A DNA stretch of 64,000 nt from Opitutaceae bacterium. GTDB taxonomy: Bacteria; Verrucomicrobiota; Verrucomicrobiia; Opitutales; Opitutaceae. The translations under genes were made by a program, and so were the position numbers. This document shows positions 25,577 to 33,526 of the stretch, piece by piece; position 1 is the stretch's first letter, and the number at the start of each line of letters is the position of its first letter. Below the pieces are notes generated by a model. That model was not told the DNA's origin and did not search any database. It saw nothing but the letters and a program-made list of their open reading frames with translations. Location of the stretch: assembly GCA_028281165.1 (NCBI GenBank), contig JANQKI010000316.1, forward strand, positions 1 to 64,000, read 5' to 3'.

Positions 25577-26719
25577 CTAGCCAGTCTCCAGCTTCTTTAG
25601 CTCGCGTCGGGCCAATTTGAATACGTGAGGATTTTCGCTCTCTTTTATGCTTTCGAAAGCGTCTCTAGCCTCCTCTAGAGCGCCTGATCCATGAAGAGAC
25701 GCCCCGCGAAGAAAAAATGCCCAAGATCGGATGCCTTTGAGCGTTCGGCCATCCTCGGCAGATGATATAGCCTTATTGGCATATTGCAGCGCTTCATCAA
25801 ATTCTCCTTCTCCATGGTGGATCTGGCCTGTCTTCAAAAGCAACTCGGTCCGCAACCGCTGAAACATGTCGATCTGCGGCTTATCTAATGCGGTCAGAAA
25901 ATATTCACGGGCGACTTCCTTACGCTGATCGTTCATCTCCAAAACGCCAATCATCCGGAGAAACATCACATTGTTGGGGCATTTCTGTATCAGAGATTTC
26001 AATTCACGCCGGGCCGACTCTTTGTCTTTACGCAAGTACCAGTGGATTTCAGCCAAATTCGCCGAACTTTCCAAATTCAAGAAAAGACCCTTGTCGCGAA
26101 CATCTTTCAATTGAGCCAGTCCCAAATCCATATCTCCTTTAAAACCGACGAGCAAAGCAAACGGCTTCAGATAGGAAGGCGCGTTGTCCAAGTAGCAATT
26201 AGCCATTCCAAAAGGCAGTTTAGCATCATGGAAATCTGGATACGATTCTTGAATCTTACGTAAGTGCCTCAATCCAGAGCGGGTTTTGAAAAGGGCTCGA
26301 AACCAGTTACGGTGATCGATGTGGTAGCGAGCAATCCCCAACTCAAGCATAGCCAAGCAATAACGAGCCTCTGCGCTATCACGATTATCCCGATAAAACG
26401 TTTTGGCCAGCTTTAGGGCCCGAAATGAATGCCGTTCAAATTCCTCCTTCAAATCCTTATCGACCATGGCATAGCCCTGCAGCATAAAAAGCCTGCCTGA
26501 CTCGAGGAGTGGACCGACAGGAGAGTTTGGATACGTTTCTATCAATTTCGAGATTTCCTGTTCAGCGCTCGAATCAAGATCATACATCTTGTGGATAATC
26601 CCCGATATCGTCGCGTGCGGAATGTCGAGAAAAGAATCATCGGCAACCAAGGTGGAAACAGACGCGAGCGAACCACAAAAGGCAAAAATCCTCACACCAT
26701 GGGAAAACGAGACCATCAA
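25577..26719 (-). CDS. Secreted TPR-repeat protein
   Basis: A 380-residue protein with a signal peptide (MMVSFSHGVRIFAFCGSLASVSTLVA) and a helical body with TPR-like units, for example SPVGPLLESGRLFMLQGYAM, SAEARYCLAMLELGIARY and GEGEFDEALQYANKAISSA. Such proteins act as scaffolds in the periplasm or on the outer membrane. It is convergent with the cation transporter (five-base gap). No partner is recognisable, so the function is unknown. Confidence 0.75.
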   Translation of the reverse strand: MMVSFSHGVRIFAFCGSLASVSTLVADDSFLDIPHATISGIIHKMYDLDSSAEQEISKLIETYPNSPVGPLLESGRLFMLQGYAMVDKDLKEEFERHSFRALKLAKTFYRDNRDSAEARYCLAMLELGIARYHIDHRNWFRALFKTRSGLRHLRKIQESYPDFHDAKLPFGMANCYLDNAPSYLKPFALLVGFKGDMDLGLAQLKDVRDKGLFLNLESSANLAEIHWYLRKDKESARRELKSLIQKCPNNVMFLRMIGVLEMNDQRKEVAREYFLTALDKPQIDMFQRLRTELLLKTGQIHHGEGEFDEALQYANKAISSAEDGRTLKGIRSWAFFLRGASLHGSGALEEARDAFESIKESENPHVFKLARRELKKLETG

Positions 26720-26900
26720 GGCCCTTGTACAGTTTCTCCAATGGATTGTTTCAATCTTTTTCGTTAGGAATGCTCTATGTAGTCGAGCTCAGAGGACTCA
26801 GTGAAAATCGAGGCAGCATCTACAAGACTTTAGGATTACCTGCTTCATCATTTCTCTTCTATATTGATCTTATTCGTCTCGCTAATAAACATACAAAGCT

Positions 26901-27317
26901 ATGCATTCACATTGTTCTTCTTTACTCAAAAAACCGTTTAAAGTTTTTGCAACTATCCTTACGTCTTCTCTACTTTTAATCTTCTGCTCCGGATGTGTCG
27001 TGCTTGCCGCAGGAGCAGCGGGGGCGGCTGGCGTAGCCTATCTGAAGGGAGGCCTGCAAGCCAACCTCGACGCGTCGTTGAAGAATTCCATCTCCGCTAC
27101 CAAAGACGCCGGCAAAACGCTTGAGTTGAACCGTATATCGGAAACATCCGACGCTATAAGCGGTGAGGTCCTATTCCGGGATAGCAAAGATCGCAAGGTA
27201 ACGGTCACACTCACGAAAATCACGCGAAAGATCACTTCTATTGAAATTCGAGTTGGAACGTTCGGCGATGAAAACGTTTCACGCATGTTTCTCACGGAGA
27301 TCGAGAAGGAACTGTAA
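26901..27317 (+). CDS. DUF3568 family lipoprotein
   Basis: A 138-residue predicted lipoprotein. The N-terminal hydrophobic stretch ends in the lipobox-like IFCSGC, followed by the glycine/alanine-rich VVLAAGAAGAAGVAYLKGGLQA that characterises DUF3568 proteins, then a small alpha/beta domain (SGEVLFRDSKDRKVTVTLTKI, SIEIRVGTFGDENVSRMFLTEI). It is probably anchored in a membrane and faces the periplasm. The function is unknown. It is a single gene. Confidence 0.8.
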   Translation: MHSHCSSLLKKPFKVFATILTSSLLLIFCSGCVVLAAGAAGAAGVAYLKGGLQANLDASLKNSISATKDAGKTLELNRISETSDAISGEVLFRDSKDRKVTVTLTKITRKITSIEIRVGTFGDENVSRMFLTEIEKEL

Positions 27318-27370
27318 TAGCTCCTGCCTGAAAAAGGTGGAACGCGGCGTCCTCGACGCGTTTGTAAAGG

Positions 27371-28069
27371 TCAGGAAAAGAACCTGGATAGCACATTTCC
27401 CGAAGCTTTAACCGCTTTTCCAATCGAAGCGGTTAGGGCGCTGAAGAATTCGCTAACGACTTCCTGTATAGACGCGCCTGAATCCTCTTTACCGATGTCC
27501 TGAAGACGAAAAGTTGGCAGCGATATGCCAGCCCCCTTGCCGCCGGCCATGGGTGAGCTAACCGTAATCTTGCCACCGTGAACAACAAGATCTTCAATAA
27601 TGACCTTTAGACCCTCGTCGTCGCTTTCCTCTTCGGTAGCCTCCTCATCTTCAAGTCCCAGGTAGGCGTCGATATTCTTCTGGATTCGCTTGAAGTTGAC
27701 TCCCTTTTTGAACCCCATCTCATAATTGATATCGGGCTCAAGCACCGCGATAGACTTGATCAATATCGTATCCGAAAGAAGCGACAGGGGCACGATTTCG
27801 ATCTCAATCAGATCTACAGAAAAGGCGTAATCCGATTGAAAATCCTCTGGGTTGCCGATTACCAGACCATGAAGCGATGCCCTGCCTTTCAAAACCGATA
27901 GTTTCGCGTCCTTTAATGTAATCGGCGCCCCCGTCATCCGAGGCCCTATCGTTCGGATGCCCGCCGCAATTGCCTTTCCCGAATACAGCGATCCGATCAG
28001 CGTCGTTAAGGCGCCTAAAAAGCAAATAGAGGCAATAGCTAACAATAAATAAAGCCGCGTCTTTTTCAC
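27371..28069 (-). CDS. AsmA-like membrane protein
   Basis: About 232 residues from a GTG at 28069. One N-terminal membrane helix (KKTRLYLLLAIASICFLGALTTLIG) is followed by an AsmA/DUF748-type beta domain: APITLKDAKLSVLKGRASLHGLVIGNPEDF, VDLIEIEIVPLSLLSDTILIKSI and VIIEDLVVHGGKITV (motifs in order). AsmA-like proteins help move lipids or affect outer-membrane assembly. An acidic insert (EDEEATEEESDDE) lies in the middle. The GTG start has AGGAG at 28077-28081 seven bases upstream; a longer frame starts at ATG 28132 but lacks a ribosome binding site. Confidence 0.75.
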   Translation of the reverse strand: MKKTRLYLLLAIASICFLGALTTLIGSLYSGKAIAAGIRTIGPRMTGAPITLKDAKLSVLKGRASLHGLVIGNPEDFQSDYAFSVDLIEIEIVPLSLLSDTILIKSIAVLEPDINYEMGFKKGVNFKRIQKNIDAYLGLEDEEATEEESDDEGLKVIIEDLVVHGGKITVSSPMAGGKGAGISLPTFRLQDIGKEDSGASIQEVVSEFFSALTASIGKAVKASGNVLSRFFS

Positions 28070-28076
28070 AGCCAAA

Positions 28077-28081
28077 CTCCT
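28077..28081 (-). promoter_or_regulatory. Ribosome binding site deciding a GTG start
   Basis: AGGAG on the minus strand, seven bases before the GTG at 28069. It favours this start for the AsmA-like gene over the upstream ATG at 28132. Confidence 0.65.
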
Positions 28082-28202
28082 AACCAAGTCGAGGAAACAC
28101 AAAATAGGAGCAACGAACCAGAAGGCAACCATTTAGAATAGGAAATCAAGAATGACTTAAAGAAGATGTATTTGAAATATGGATATGACTATGATAGACA
28201 GC

Positions 28203-28448
28203 TCACCAAAGTCGTTTCTCTCCAAAAGCCTTCCCCGAACCGGTCTTAAGATACCTTTCAAAAGAAAGAGCTAGCTCCTTGCTATCAAATGCGGAATAAA
28301 ACACGAGTTTCCAGGGTCGGAAAGGAGCAGTCGATCTGTTACTACCTTTGTTATGAGATTGAATACGTTGGTTCAGATCAGAAGTGAAACCCGTATAGGC
28401 TTTATCGAGATGCCCGACGCTTTGGATTCGATAAACGTAGTACATCAC
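28203..28448 (-). CDS. GIY-YIG nuclease domain protein
   Basis: An 81-residue protein consisting of one GIY-YIG domain: YYVYRIQS (the GIY position), KAYTGFTSDLNQRIQSHNKG (YIG position plus the catalytic arginine) and the glutamate in ELALSFERYLKTGSGKAF. This is the YhbQ/UPF0213 size class, whose members bind or nick nucleic acid. The gene sits just downstream of a tRNA-Gln with a duplicated 3' end and a repeat, a setting seen for small GIY-YIG genes in many bacteria. That association may reflect mobility, but this is inference. Confidence 0.88.
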   Translation of the reverse strand: MMYYVYRIQSVGHLDKAYTGFTSDLNQRIQSHNKGSNRSTAPFRPWKLVFYSAFDSKELALSFERYLKTGSGKAFGEKRLW

Positions 28449-28759
28449 TCAAAATAAAACATGGCCCTACTTCGCTTTACAAGCTTCGAAGGGCATCCTT
28501 CGCCCTCGAAAGATCCAAACTAAATCCATTCATACCCCAAAGCACTCGTTGTCCGATGGCTTGCCATCCGAAGCTTCACGCGAAGGATGGCAGCCCGGTA
28601 GGGATTGATTCGCTTCGCTCAGGACTTCGTCCCAATGCGTCGCATTGCCCATCTCCGCTGCGCTCCGTCGAACCCCCTTTTGGGTTTCTCATCCCTACAT
28701 CTGACAAACGCCGGGAGTCGTTGTCCGGAGGCTTGTCATCCGAAGCTTCATGCGAAGGA
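28449..28759. other. Repeat-filled gap between GIY-YIG gene and tRNA-Gln
   Basis: No credible gene. From left to right it holds a CTTCGCTTTACAAGCTTCG repeat (28470-28488), the first copy of a 61-bp direct repeat (28546-28606), a chain of small hairpins (GGAC-TTCG-TCC near 28618-28628, AATGC-GTC-GCATT near 28632-28644, AACCC...GGGTT near 28671-28687), and the start of the second repeat copy (28718). Confidence 0.7.
28546..28606 (+). repeat. 61-bp direct repeat, copy 1 (includes duplicated tRNA-Gln 3' end)
   Basis: This copy matches 28718-28778 at 57 of 61 positions. Its right end, GGCAGCCCGGTAGGGATT, duplicates the last 16 or so bases of the tRNA-Gln acceptor and T-arm plus CCA, so it is a displaced tRNA 3' end. 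Confidence 0.85.
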
Positions 28760-28778
28760 TGGCAGCCCGGTAGGGATT
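28718..28778 (+). repeat. 61-bp direct repeat, copy 2 (overlaps the tRNA-Gln 3' end)
   Basis: Second copy of the repeat at 28546-28606, 172 bp away. It runs from the downstream flank into the 3' end of the intact tRNA-Gln gene. Confidence 0.85.
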
Positions 28779-28833
28779 CGAACCCCAACTGAATGGACCA
28801 AAACCATTTGTGCTACCATTACACCACCAGGCT
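28760..28833 (-). tRNA. tRNA-Gln (anticodon TTG)
   Basis: The minus strand folds into a full cloverleaf. The acceptor AGCCTGG/CCGGGCT has one G-T pair, the D-arm is GTGT/GCAC with loop AATGGTA, and the anticodon stem AATGG/CCATT carries loop TTTTGGT. The T-arm is TGGGG/CCCTA with loop TTCGAAT, the discriminator is G, and CCA is encoded. The anticodon TTG is at 28799-28801. A partial second copy of its 3' end lies 172 bp downstream. Confidence 0.95.
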
Positions 28834-28947
28834 TCCGAAGGCCGCATAAATTGCTAGCTTCCCCTTGAAGCGTCAAGCGCTGAAATTAGCGATCAAGCCA
28901 AACGCAGGATTGACGCCCGCAACTCGCTATGACTTAACGAGTTTTTA

Positions 28948-29688
28948 ATGTCCTCCGATGCAAATAACGCGGTAAAACCTAAGTACAAACGCGTCATTCT
29001 CAAGCTGAGTGGCGAGGTTCTCCGCTCCACAGAAACGGGCGATCCTATCGATTGGGACACCCTGCAAAAGATCTGCCAACAGGTAAAGGATATCAGGGCT
29101 CTGGGAACGGAAGTCTGTATCGTTATCGGTGGCGGGAACATTTTTAGAGGCCTCACTGGGTCTACTCAACAAGGCGTAGATCGCACAACGGGCGACTACA
29201 TGGGAATGCTGGCCACGGTTATCAACGGGCTAGCATTCATGGAGTGCTTGGAGAAGATGGGCGTTTACACGCGCGTCCAGACTTCCATCCCCATGAATCA
29301 AGTGGCAGAGCCATTCATTTTGCGCCGCGCTATTCGTCACTTGGAAAAAGGACGCGTCGTAATCTTCGTTGCCGGGACCGGAAATCCCTATTTTTCAACA
29401 GACACAACAGCAGCGCTTCGGGCCAACGAAATGCAGGCCGAGGTGATTATGAAGGCCACCAAAGTAGACGGCATCTACGACAAGGACCCCATGAAGCACG
29501 ACGATGCCGTGAAATACGACAACATCAGCTACATGGATGCCATCAAGCAACGCCTTAACATCTTGGATTCCACCGCCTTTTCCCTTTGCATGGACAATGA
29601 AGTGCCTATCCTGGTTTTCAACCTTTACGATGAAGACTGCATCAAAAGGGCTATCCTAGGCGAACCCGTCGGCACCCTCGTCAGCTAA
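28948..29688 (+). CDS. pyrH: UMP kinase
   Basis: Phosphorylates UMP to UDP in pyrimidine nucleotide synthesis; cytoplasmic hexamer. The 246 residues show the amino-acid-kinase fold: [23 protein letters not shown], the UMP-binding [35 protein letters not shown] and a C-terminal MDN. It is followed after 47 bases by frr, the usual bacterial pairing, so the two probably share a transcript. The upstream region is shared with the tRNA-Gln gene, which points the other way. Confidence 0.96.
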   Translation: MSSDANNAVKPKYKRVILKLSGEVLRSTETGDPIDWDTLQKICQQVKDIRALGTEVCIVIGGGNIFRGLTGSTQQGVDRTTGDYMGMLATVINGLAFMECLEKMGVYTRVQTSIPMNQVAEPFILRRAIRHLEKGRVVIFVAGTGNPYFSTDTTAALRANEMQAEVIMKATKVDGIYDKDPMKHDDAVKYDNISYMDAIKQRLNILDSTAFSLCMDNEVPILVFNLYDEDCIKRAILGEPVGTLVS

Positions 29689-29735
29689 GTCAGCTATAAA
29701 CCTAAAACTCACTCTTTCGAAAGGAAACAAGCACT

Positions 29736-30296
29736 ATGGACGAAGACACTATTTTCGATCACATGGACGAGCAGACTCAAAAGGCGATCGATCACGCCAT
29801 CCACGAATTCGCGTCCCTCAACACCGGCAAAGCCAATCCATCGATGGTCGAAGACGTCATGGTGGAGGCATATGGTGGAATGATGGCCTTGAAGGAACTG
29901 TCCGCCATTTCCACCCCCGATGCCAGAACGATCGCCGTGCAACCCTGGGACAAAACAGTGCTAAAGGCTGTAGAAAAAGCCGTCCAATCCGCCAATCTCG
30001 GCATAACTCCCGTCATCGTCGGCGATGTAGTGAGATTGCCACTACCAGAGCTGACGCGCGAAAGACGTCAGGAACTCGCCAAGCTGGCCCATAAATACGC
30101 GGAAGAGGCCAAAGTCGGAGTACGCAAAGGGCGCCACGACGCGATGGACGCCATGAAGAAGCTACAAAAAGAGGGCGAAATCACGGAAGACGATCTCAAG
30201 CGCAACGAGAAAGAAATCCAGAACAAGACCGATACGGCTGTAAAGAAGATAGACGAATTGCTTGCTGCCAAGGAAAGCGATTTGCTTACGGTCTAG
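29736..30296 (+). CDS. frr: Ribosome recycling factor
   Basis: Splits the post-termination ribosome together with EF-G. It has 186 residues, the normal length, with family landmarks TGKANPSMVEDVMVEAYGG (usual R-P-x-L-x-D positions slightly altered), AISTPDARTIAVQPWDKTVLKAVEKAVQ (in two parts) and LTRERRQELAKLAHKYAEEAKVGVR. AAAGGA lies nine bases before the ATG. It ends with a hairpin and T-rich tract at 30330-30360, before proB. Confidence 0.96.
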   Translation: MDEDTIFDHMDEQTQKAIDHAIHEFASLNTGKANPSMVEDVMVEAYGGMMALKELSAISTPDARTIAVQPWDKTVLKAVEKAVQSANLGITPVIVGDVVRLPLPELTRERRQELAKLAHKYAEEAKVGVRKGRHDAMDAMKKLQKEGEITEDDLKRNEKEIQNKTDTAVKKIDELLAAKESDLLTV

Positions 30297-30323
30297 CGCT
30301 CGTCGTCGCGTCAGGCGTTTAAG

Positions 30324-30407
30324 TATTTAGGCTGTAGGTATTTAGCTCCTGCAGCCTTTTGCTTTTGCATACAGGCTCCAAAACCCTAAACACCTACAGC
30401 CTATAAA
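30324..30407. repeat. Inverted repeat with embedded terminator after frr
   Basis: The outer arms TATTTAGGCTGTAGGTATTTAG (30324-30345) and 30386-30407 pair at about 18 of 22 positions; both contain GGCTGTAGGT. Inside, GGCTGTAGG / CCTGCAGCC (30330-30356, 8 of 9 pairs) is followed by TTTTGCTTTT and should act as the frr terminator. Confidence 0.65.
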
Positions 30408-30415
30408 CCTTCTCT

Positions 30416-31501
30416 GTGAAACGCATCGTTATAAAGCTCGGCACTGGGATTCTGACAAAAGGTATTGGCGAAATCGATACCGAAAGGATTAGCCAGATTT
30501 GCTCCCAAATAGCTGAGGTACGAAAACGAGGTATCGAAGCCCTAGTAGTCAGTTCGGGGGCCATAGGCATGGGCATGGGAGCTCTCGGACTGAAAACGCG
30601 CCCCAATTCGCTAGCAAAACAGCAAGCCTGCGCCGCTATCGGCCAAAGTCGTCTTATTCAATGCTGGCAAGATGGATTGCAGCCACATGACCTTCTGGCC
30701 GGCCAAATCCTTCTCACCCATGAAGGCTTACGCATTCGCAATCGCTATGTGAATGCTAAGAACACCATAGATCAGTTGCTTAACTACAAGGTCATTCCTG
30801 TTATCAACGAAAACGACAGTATCAGCGCCTTTGAAATTAAGTTCGGCAACAACGACATCCTGGCCGCTATGGTCGCCAGTCTGACGGAGGCAGACCAGTT
30901 GCTGATCCTCTCAACAGCGCCGGGTTTGGTTGATATGGATGGTGATGGGAAGGTGATTCCATCCGTCCCGAAAATAACATCTAAGATTGAGGCCTTAGCT
31001 AAAGACACCGATTCGCCAACCGCAGTGGGCGGCATGATCTCGAAACTGCAGGCTATAAAACTCGCTACCAACAGCGGCTGTTCCGCTTACATTGCAGGGG
31101 GAGCCGAAACTGACGTTATTTTGCGGATACTAGACAATGAAACGATGGGAACTCGCTTTGAAGCTTCCGATTCGCCCATGGTATCCAAAAAACGGTGGCT
31201 AGCTTACTTTCAACGCCCCCGCGGTTCCATCAGCATAGACGAAGGAGCCTGCAAAGCCATTATTCAAAACGAACGTAGCCTACTCGCGGCTGGCGTAACC
31301 GGATGCTCTGGCGCGTTTCACGAAGGAGATGTAGTCGATATTCTGGATACGAATGACCAAGCGATCGCCAGAGGAGAAACGAAATTTTCCAGCCACGACA
31401 TTCAAGTGATCGCCCGCAAGGGAGCGGAGGAGCTCAACATACTGTATCCAGATCGCAAGCGCCTAGAAGTCGTCCATAGGGACGCGCTAGTGCTGCTGTA
31501 A
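30416..31501 (+). CDS. proB: Glutamate 5-kinase with PUA domain
   Basis: First step of proline synthesis: ATP plus glutamate to glutamyl 5-phosphate. Residues 1-255 are the amino-acid kinase (RIVIKLGTGILTKG, VSSGAIGMGMGAL, VIPVINENDSISAFEIKFGNND, TAVGGMISKLQAI), and residues about 275-361 are the PUA domain (GSISIDEGACKAI, GVTGCSGAFHEGDVVDI). The start is GTG at 30416. No proA is adjacent. It is convergent with the next gene after nine bases. Confidence 0.95.
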   Translation: MKRIVIKLGTGILTKGIGEIDTERISQICSQIAEVRKRGIEALVVSSGAIGMGMGALGLKTRPNSLAKQQACAAIGQSRLIQCWQDGLQPHDLLAGQILLTHEGLRIRNRYVNAKNTIDQLLNYKVIPVINENDSISAFEIKFGNNDILAAMVASLTEADQLLILSTAPGLVDMDGDGKVIPSVPKITSKIEALAKDTDSPTAVGGMISKLQAIKLATNSGCSAYIAGGAETDVILRILDNETMGTRFEASDSPMVSKKRWLAYFQRPRGSISIDEGACKAIIQNERSLLAAGVTGCSGAFHEGDVVDILDTNDQAIARGETKFSSHDIQVIARKGAEELNILYPDRKRLEVVHRDALVLL

Positions 31502-31510
31502 CACTGGATT

Positions 31511-32404
31511 TTATTCTCCCACAGAACCGTCTTCGATTACTGGCGGAAAATCGATTTCAGATAATTCCAGAAAGGAGCGAGATCCGACGACGTATTCGAT
31601 CAGAGCTACACCGGTTCCTCCGTCTTCTCCAGAAACAAATAAACCATAGTTTCCAGGATCCAGTATTGTAACGATTACGCCTTCATTTCCAAAAAGCGTA
31701 TCCAGTATTTCATTCTGAACGAACTGGTTTCCACCTTCGCGATCAATAAGGTCGAAATATTCGGCTATGAATAAAGGGAGAGCCATCTGTTTTTCCCAAT
31801 TAGAAAGATCAGATCCATCATTGTTCGATAAAACGAACTTTCCGCCAGCGGTAAAAAGGGAAAGGCTCGTATCTTTCAAAGAGTTCTCGACCCCAAAATT
31901 TTCTAAAACCTGACCCTTGGCTCTAGCCATGAAAAAGCGAGACGGTCCCTCGGGGATTGTGAAGCCAACGATGGTCGCTTGTTCACCTAATCCGACATAT
32001 GTGCGGACTGAATGGATGGGATCTTCAACCGCTAGGAAAACATCGTCATCTGAGAATTCTTTGGAAAGGGGAACCAGGAAATCAAACTCCTGCTTCATGG
32101 ATTGAAGCAACTGGAAAGCTTCACCATACTGAAGGCCTTCTCCAATTGTGACGTGCGGAACGAGTTCGTTAAAAGGCGTATTGGGTGGCCTATTAGATCT
32201 CAAAATACCTGGATTAAAACTCATTCCGAGGGGGTTTAAGAGCCGATTAAGCCTCTCCGTTTCGTCTAAAGTACGTTCGAATGGCTGAAGCCAGATTCTA
32301 TCGAGAAAAAACGTTTCAACCGGTTTGGCCACTTTAGCGGCAAAAGCGAAAGTCGAAACGGATAAGACTGTAACGAGCAATAAAAAGAACACACGCATAT
32401 TCAT
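31511..32404 (-). CDS. Secreted protein with a NISTRG-type C-terminal domain
   Basis: A 297-residue protein with a signal peptide (MNMRVFFLLLVTVLSVSTFAFA). The second half carries the beta-sandwich domain common in secreted Verrucomicrobiota proteins: SVRTYVGLGEQATIVGFTIP, ARAKGQVLENFGV, LSNNDGSDLSNW and TILDPGNYGLFVSGEDGGTGVALIEYV. The same domain, better preserved, closes the 54385 protein, and a close relative is the next gene at 32583. It probably functions outside the cell; its role is unknown. Confidence 0.75.
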   Translation of the reverse strand: MNMRVFFLLLVTVLSVSTFAFAAKVAKPVETFFLDRIWLQPFERTLDETERLNRLLNPLGMSFNPGILRSNRPPNTPFNELVPHVTIGEGLQYGEAFQLLQSMKQEFDFLVPLSKEFSDDDVFLAVEDPIHSVRTYVGLGEQATIVGFTIPEGPSRFFMARAKGQVLENFGVENSLKDTSLSLFTAGGKFVLSNNDGSDLSNWEKQMALPLFIAEYFDLIDREGGNQFVQNEILDTLFGNEGVIVTILDPGNYGLFVSGEDGGTGVALIEYVVGSRSFLELSEIDFPPVIEDGSVGE

Positions 32405-32516
32405 CTTTTTAATACAGATTGAAGGTAGAACTCAACCTGGCCGAAACCAGGAACGACAGCTACCTGCAAAGACAAATAGAGAAGCGTCTTGTTCAAAAAT
32501 GACGCAAAAAAATAAA

Positions 32517-32556
32517 GCCCGCTTGCCACCCGTTCATAAAACCGTGGCAAGCAGGC
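32517..32556 (-). terminator. Rho-independent terminator
   Basis: Arms 32517-32529 and 32544-32556 (GCTTGCCAC / GTGGCAAGC core) pair at 12 of 13 positions. On the minus strand they are followed by CTTTATTTTTTT. It ends the gene at 32583-33371. Confidence 0.85.
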
Positions 32557-32582
32557 CCGTAGCATTATTCTTATAAGATTTG

Positions 32583-33371
32583 CTATTCCTGAGCGGGAGG
32601 CAGCTCTAGCATGAAATAGTCTTGAATATAGACTTCTATTAGTCCGACCCCAACATCACTGCCTGCCGACAAGATTATGGCGCCATAGCTTCCAGGATCC
32701 AGATAGGTGACGACCACCGACTCCTTTTCGCTTTTTGGAGCGTCGGTCAAAGCGCTGAATAGCGATTTCTCCCAATCCTTTAGCTCGACCCAGTTGTCGT
32801 TTGCCAGAACAAGGTTTGGAGTCCTGTCAAAAACAAACAGATACGGATCGGCAATCGGTTCATTCAGTCCCTGCTCCGACAAACTTGGGCCAATGGCTCT
32901 AACCGCCACGAGTTTTGGCACAGACCCCGGAACTACGAAGCTGGAAACACTGGCTTGCTCGCCTATGCCCACGAATGCCCGTGAAGCGAGATGGAGCACA
33001 CGATTCACCGAATAGGGAGGCTGCTGAATGAAAAGCAGGAAGTTAGGACTTACTGAATCCAGCAGATCGCTTCGGGTTTGCACAATCTGAAAGCTCTCGC
33101 CGAAACGCGCCTTAGGACCGATTTTCAACACATGCGACCTTTCTGAGAACTCGTCGATAGACGTTATTCCCTCGTTGGCCAAGAGAGCCAAATAGTCGAT
33201 CCTATCCTGTTCGGAGGCGGACTCCTTGAAGCGAATCGTCAGTTCATCCTCCACGAAAAAGGGCCGCTCTACGGCAGCGGGCTGAAAAATCGCCTTAGGT
33301 TCAGGGGAAGTCGTCGAAGCGAATCCCACGGAAACACAAAAAACACTTAATATAATACTTATCTTTTTCAT
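32583..33371 (-). CDS. Secreted protein: protease-propeptide-like N-terminus plus NISTRG-type domain
   Basis: 262 residues from ATG 33371, with signal peptide MKKISIILSVFCVSVGFAS. The mature N-terminus (VEDELTIRFKESASEQDRID...FGESFQIVQTRSDLLDS) resembles the propeptide/FlN domain of subtilases such as the one at 21190-24327. The C-terminus is the NISTRG-type domain: ASRAFVGIGEQASVSSFVVP, RAIGPSLSEQGL, LANDNWVELKDWE and TYLDPGSYGAIILSAGSDVGVGLIEVYI (in pieces). No catalytic domain is present. A role as protease inhibitor or chaperone is possible but unproven. An upstream frame extension to 33479 lacks a signal peptide and is not used. Confidence 0.75.
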   Translation of the reverse strand: MKKISIILSVFCVSVGFASTTSPEPKAIFQPAAVERPFFVEDELTIRFKESASEQDRIDYLALLANEGITSIDEFSERSHVLKIGPKARFGESFQIVQTRSDLLDSVSPNFLLFIQQPPYSVNRVLHLASRAFVGIGEQASVSSFVVPGSVPKLVAVRAIGPSLSEQGLNEPIADPYLFVFDRTPNLVLANDNWVELKDWEKSLFSALTDAPKSEKESVVVTYLDPGSYGAIILSAGSDVGVGLIEVYIQDYFMLELPPAQE

Positions 33372-33526
33372 AACACCTATACTTGCCCAATACGTGCGGA
33401 AGTTCGGCTTTGATTCGTCGAGACGCAATTTTTCTAAATGACCGCTAGGGCCTAGGAACGAAGCGACTATCGGCGGCAACTTTAGCGCTCGCCTTCATCG
33501 CATCACTTTCAACACTTGGCCGCATA

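Noticed and set aside
26725-26979. 84-residue plus-strand frame before the DUF3568 gene
   Set aside because: It overlaps the start of the real lipoprotein gene in another frame and shows no protein-like pattern.
28556-28868. Several 70-90-residue reading frames across the tRNA/repeat region
   Set aside because: They are read from the direct repeats and through the tRNA-Gln gene on the wrong frames; the sequence is explained by the tRNA and the repeats.
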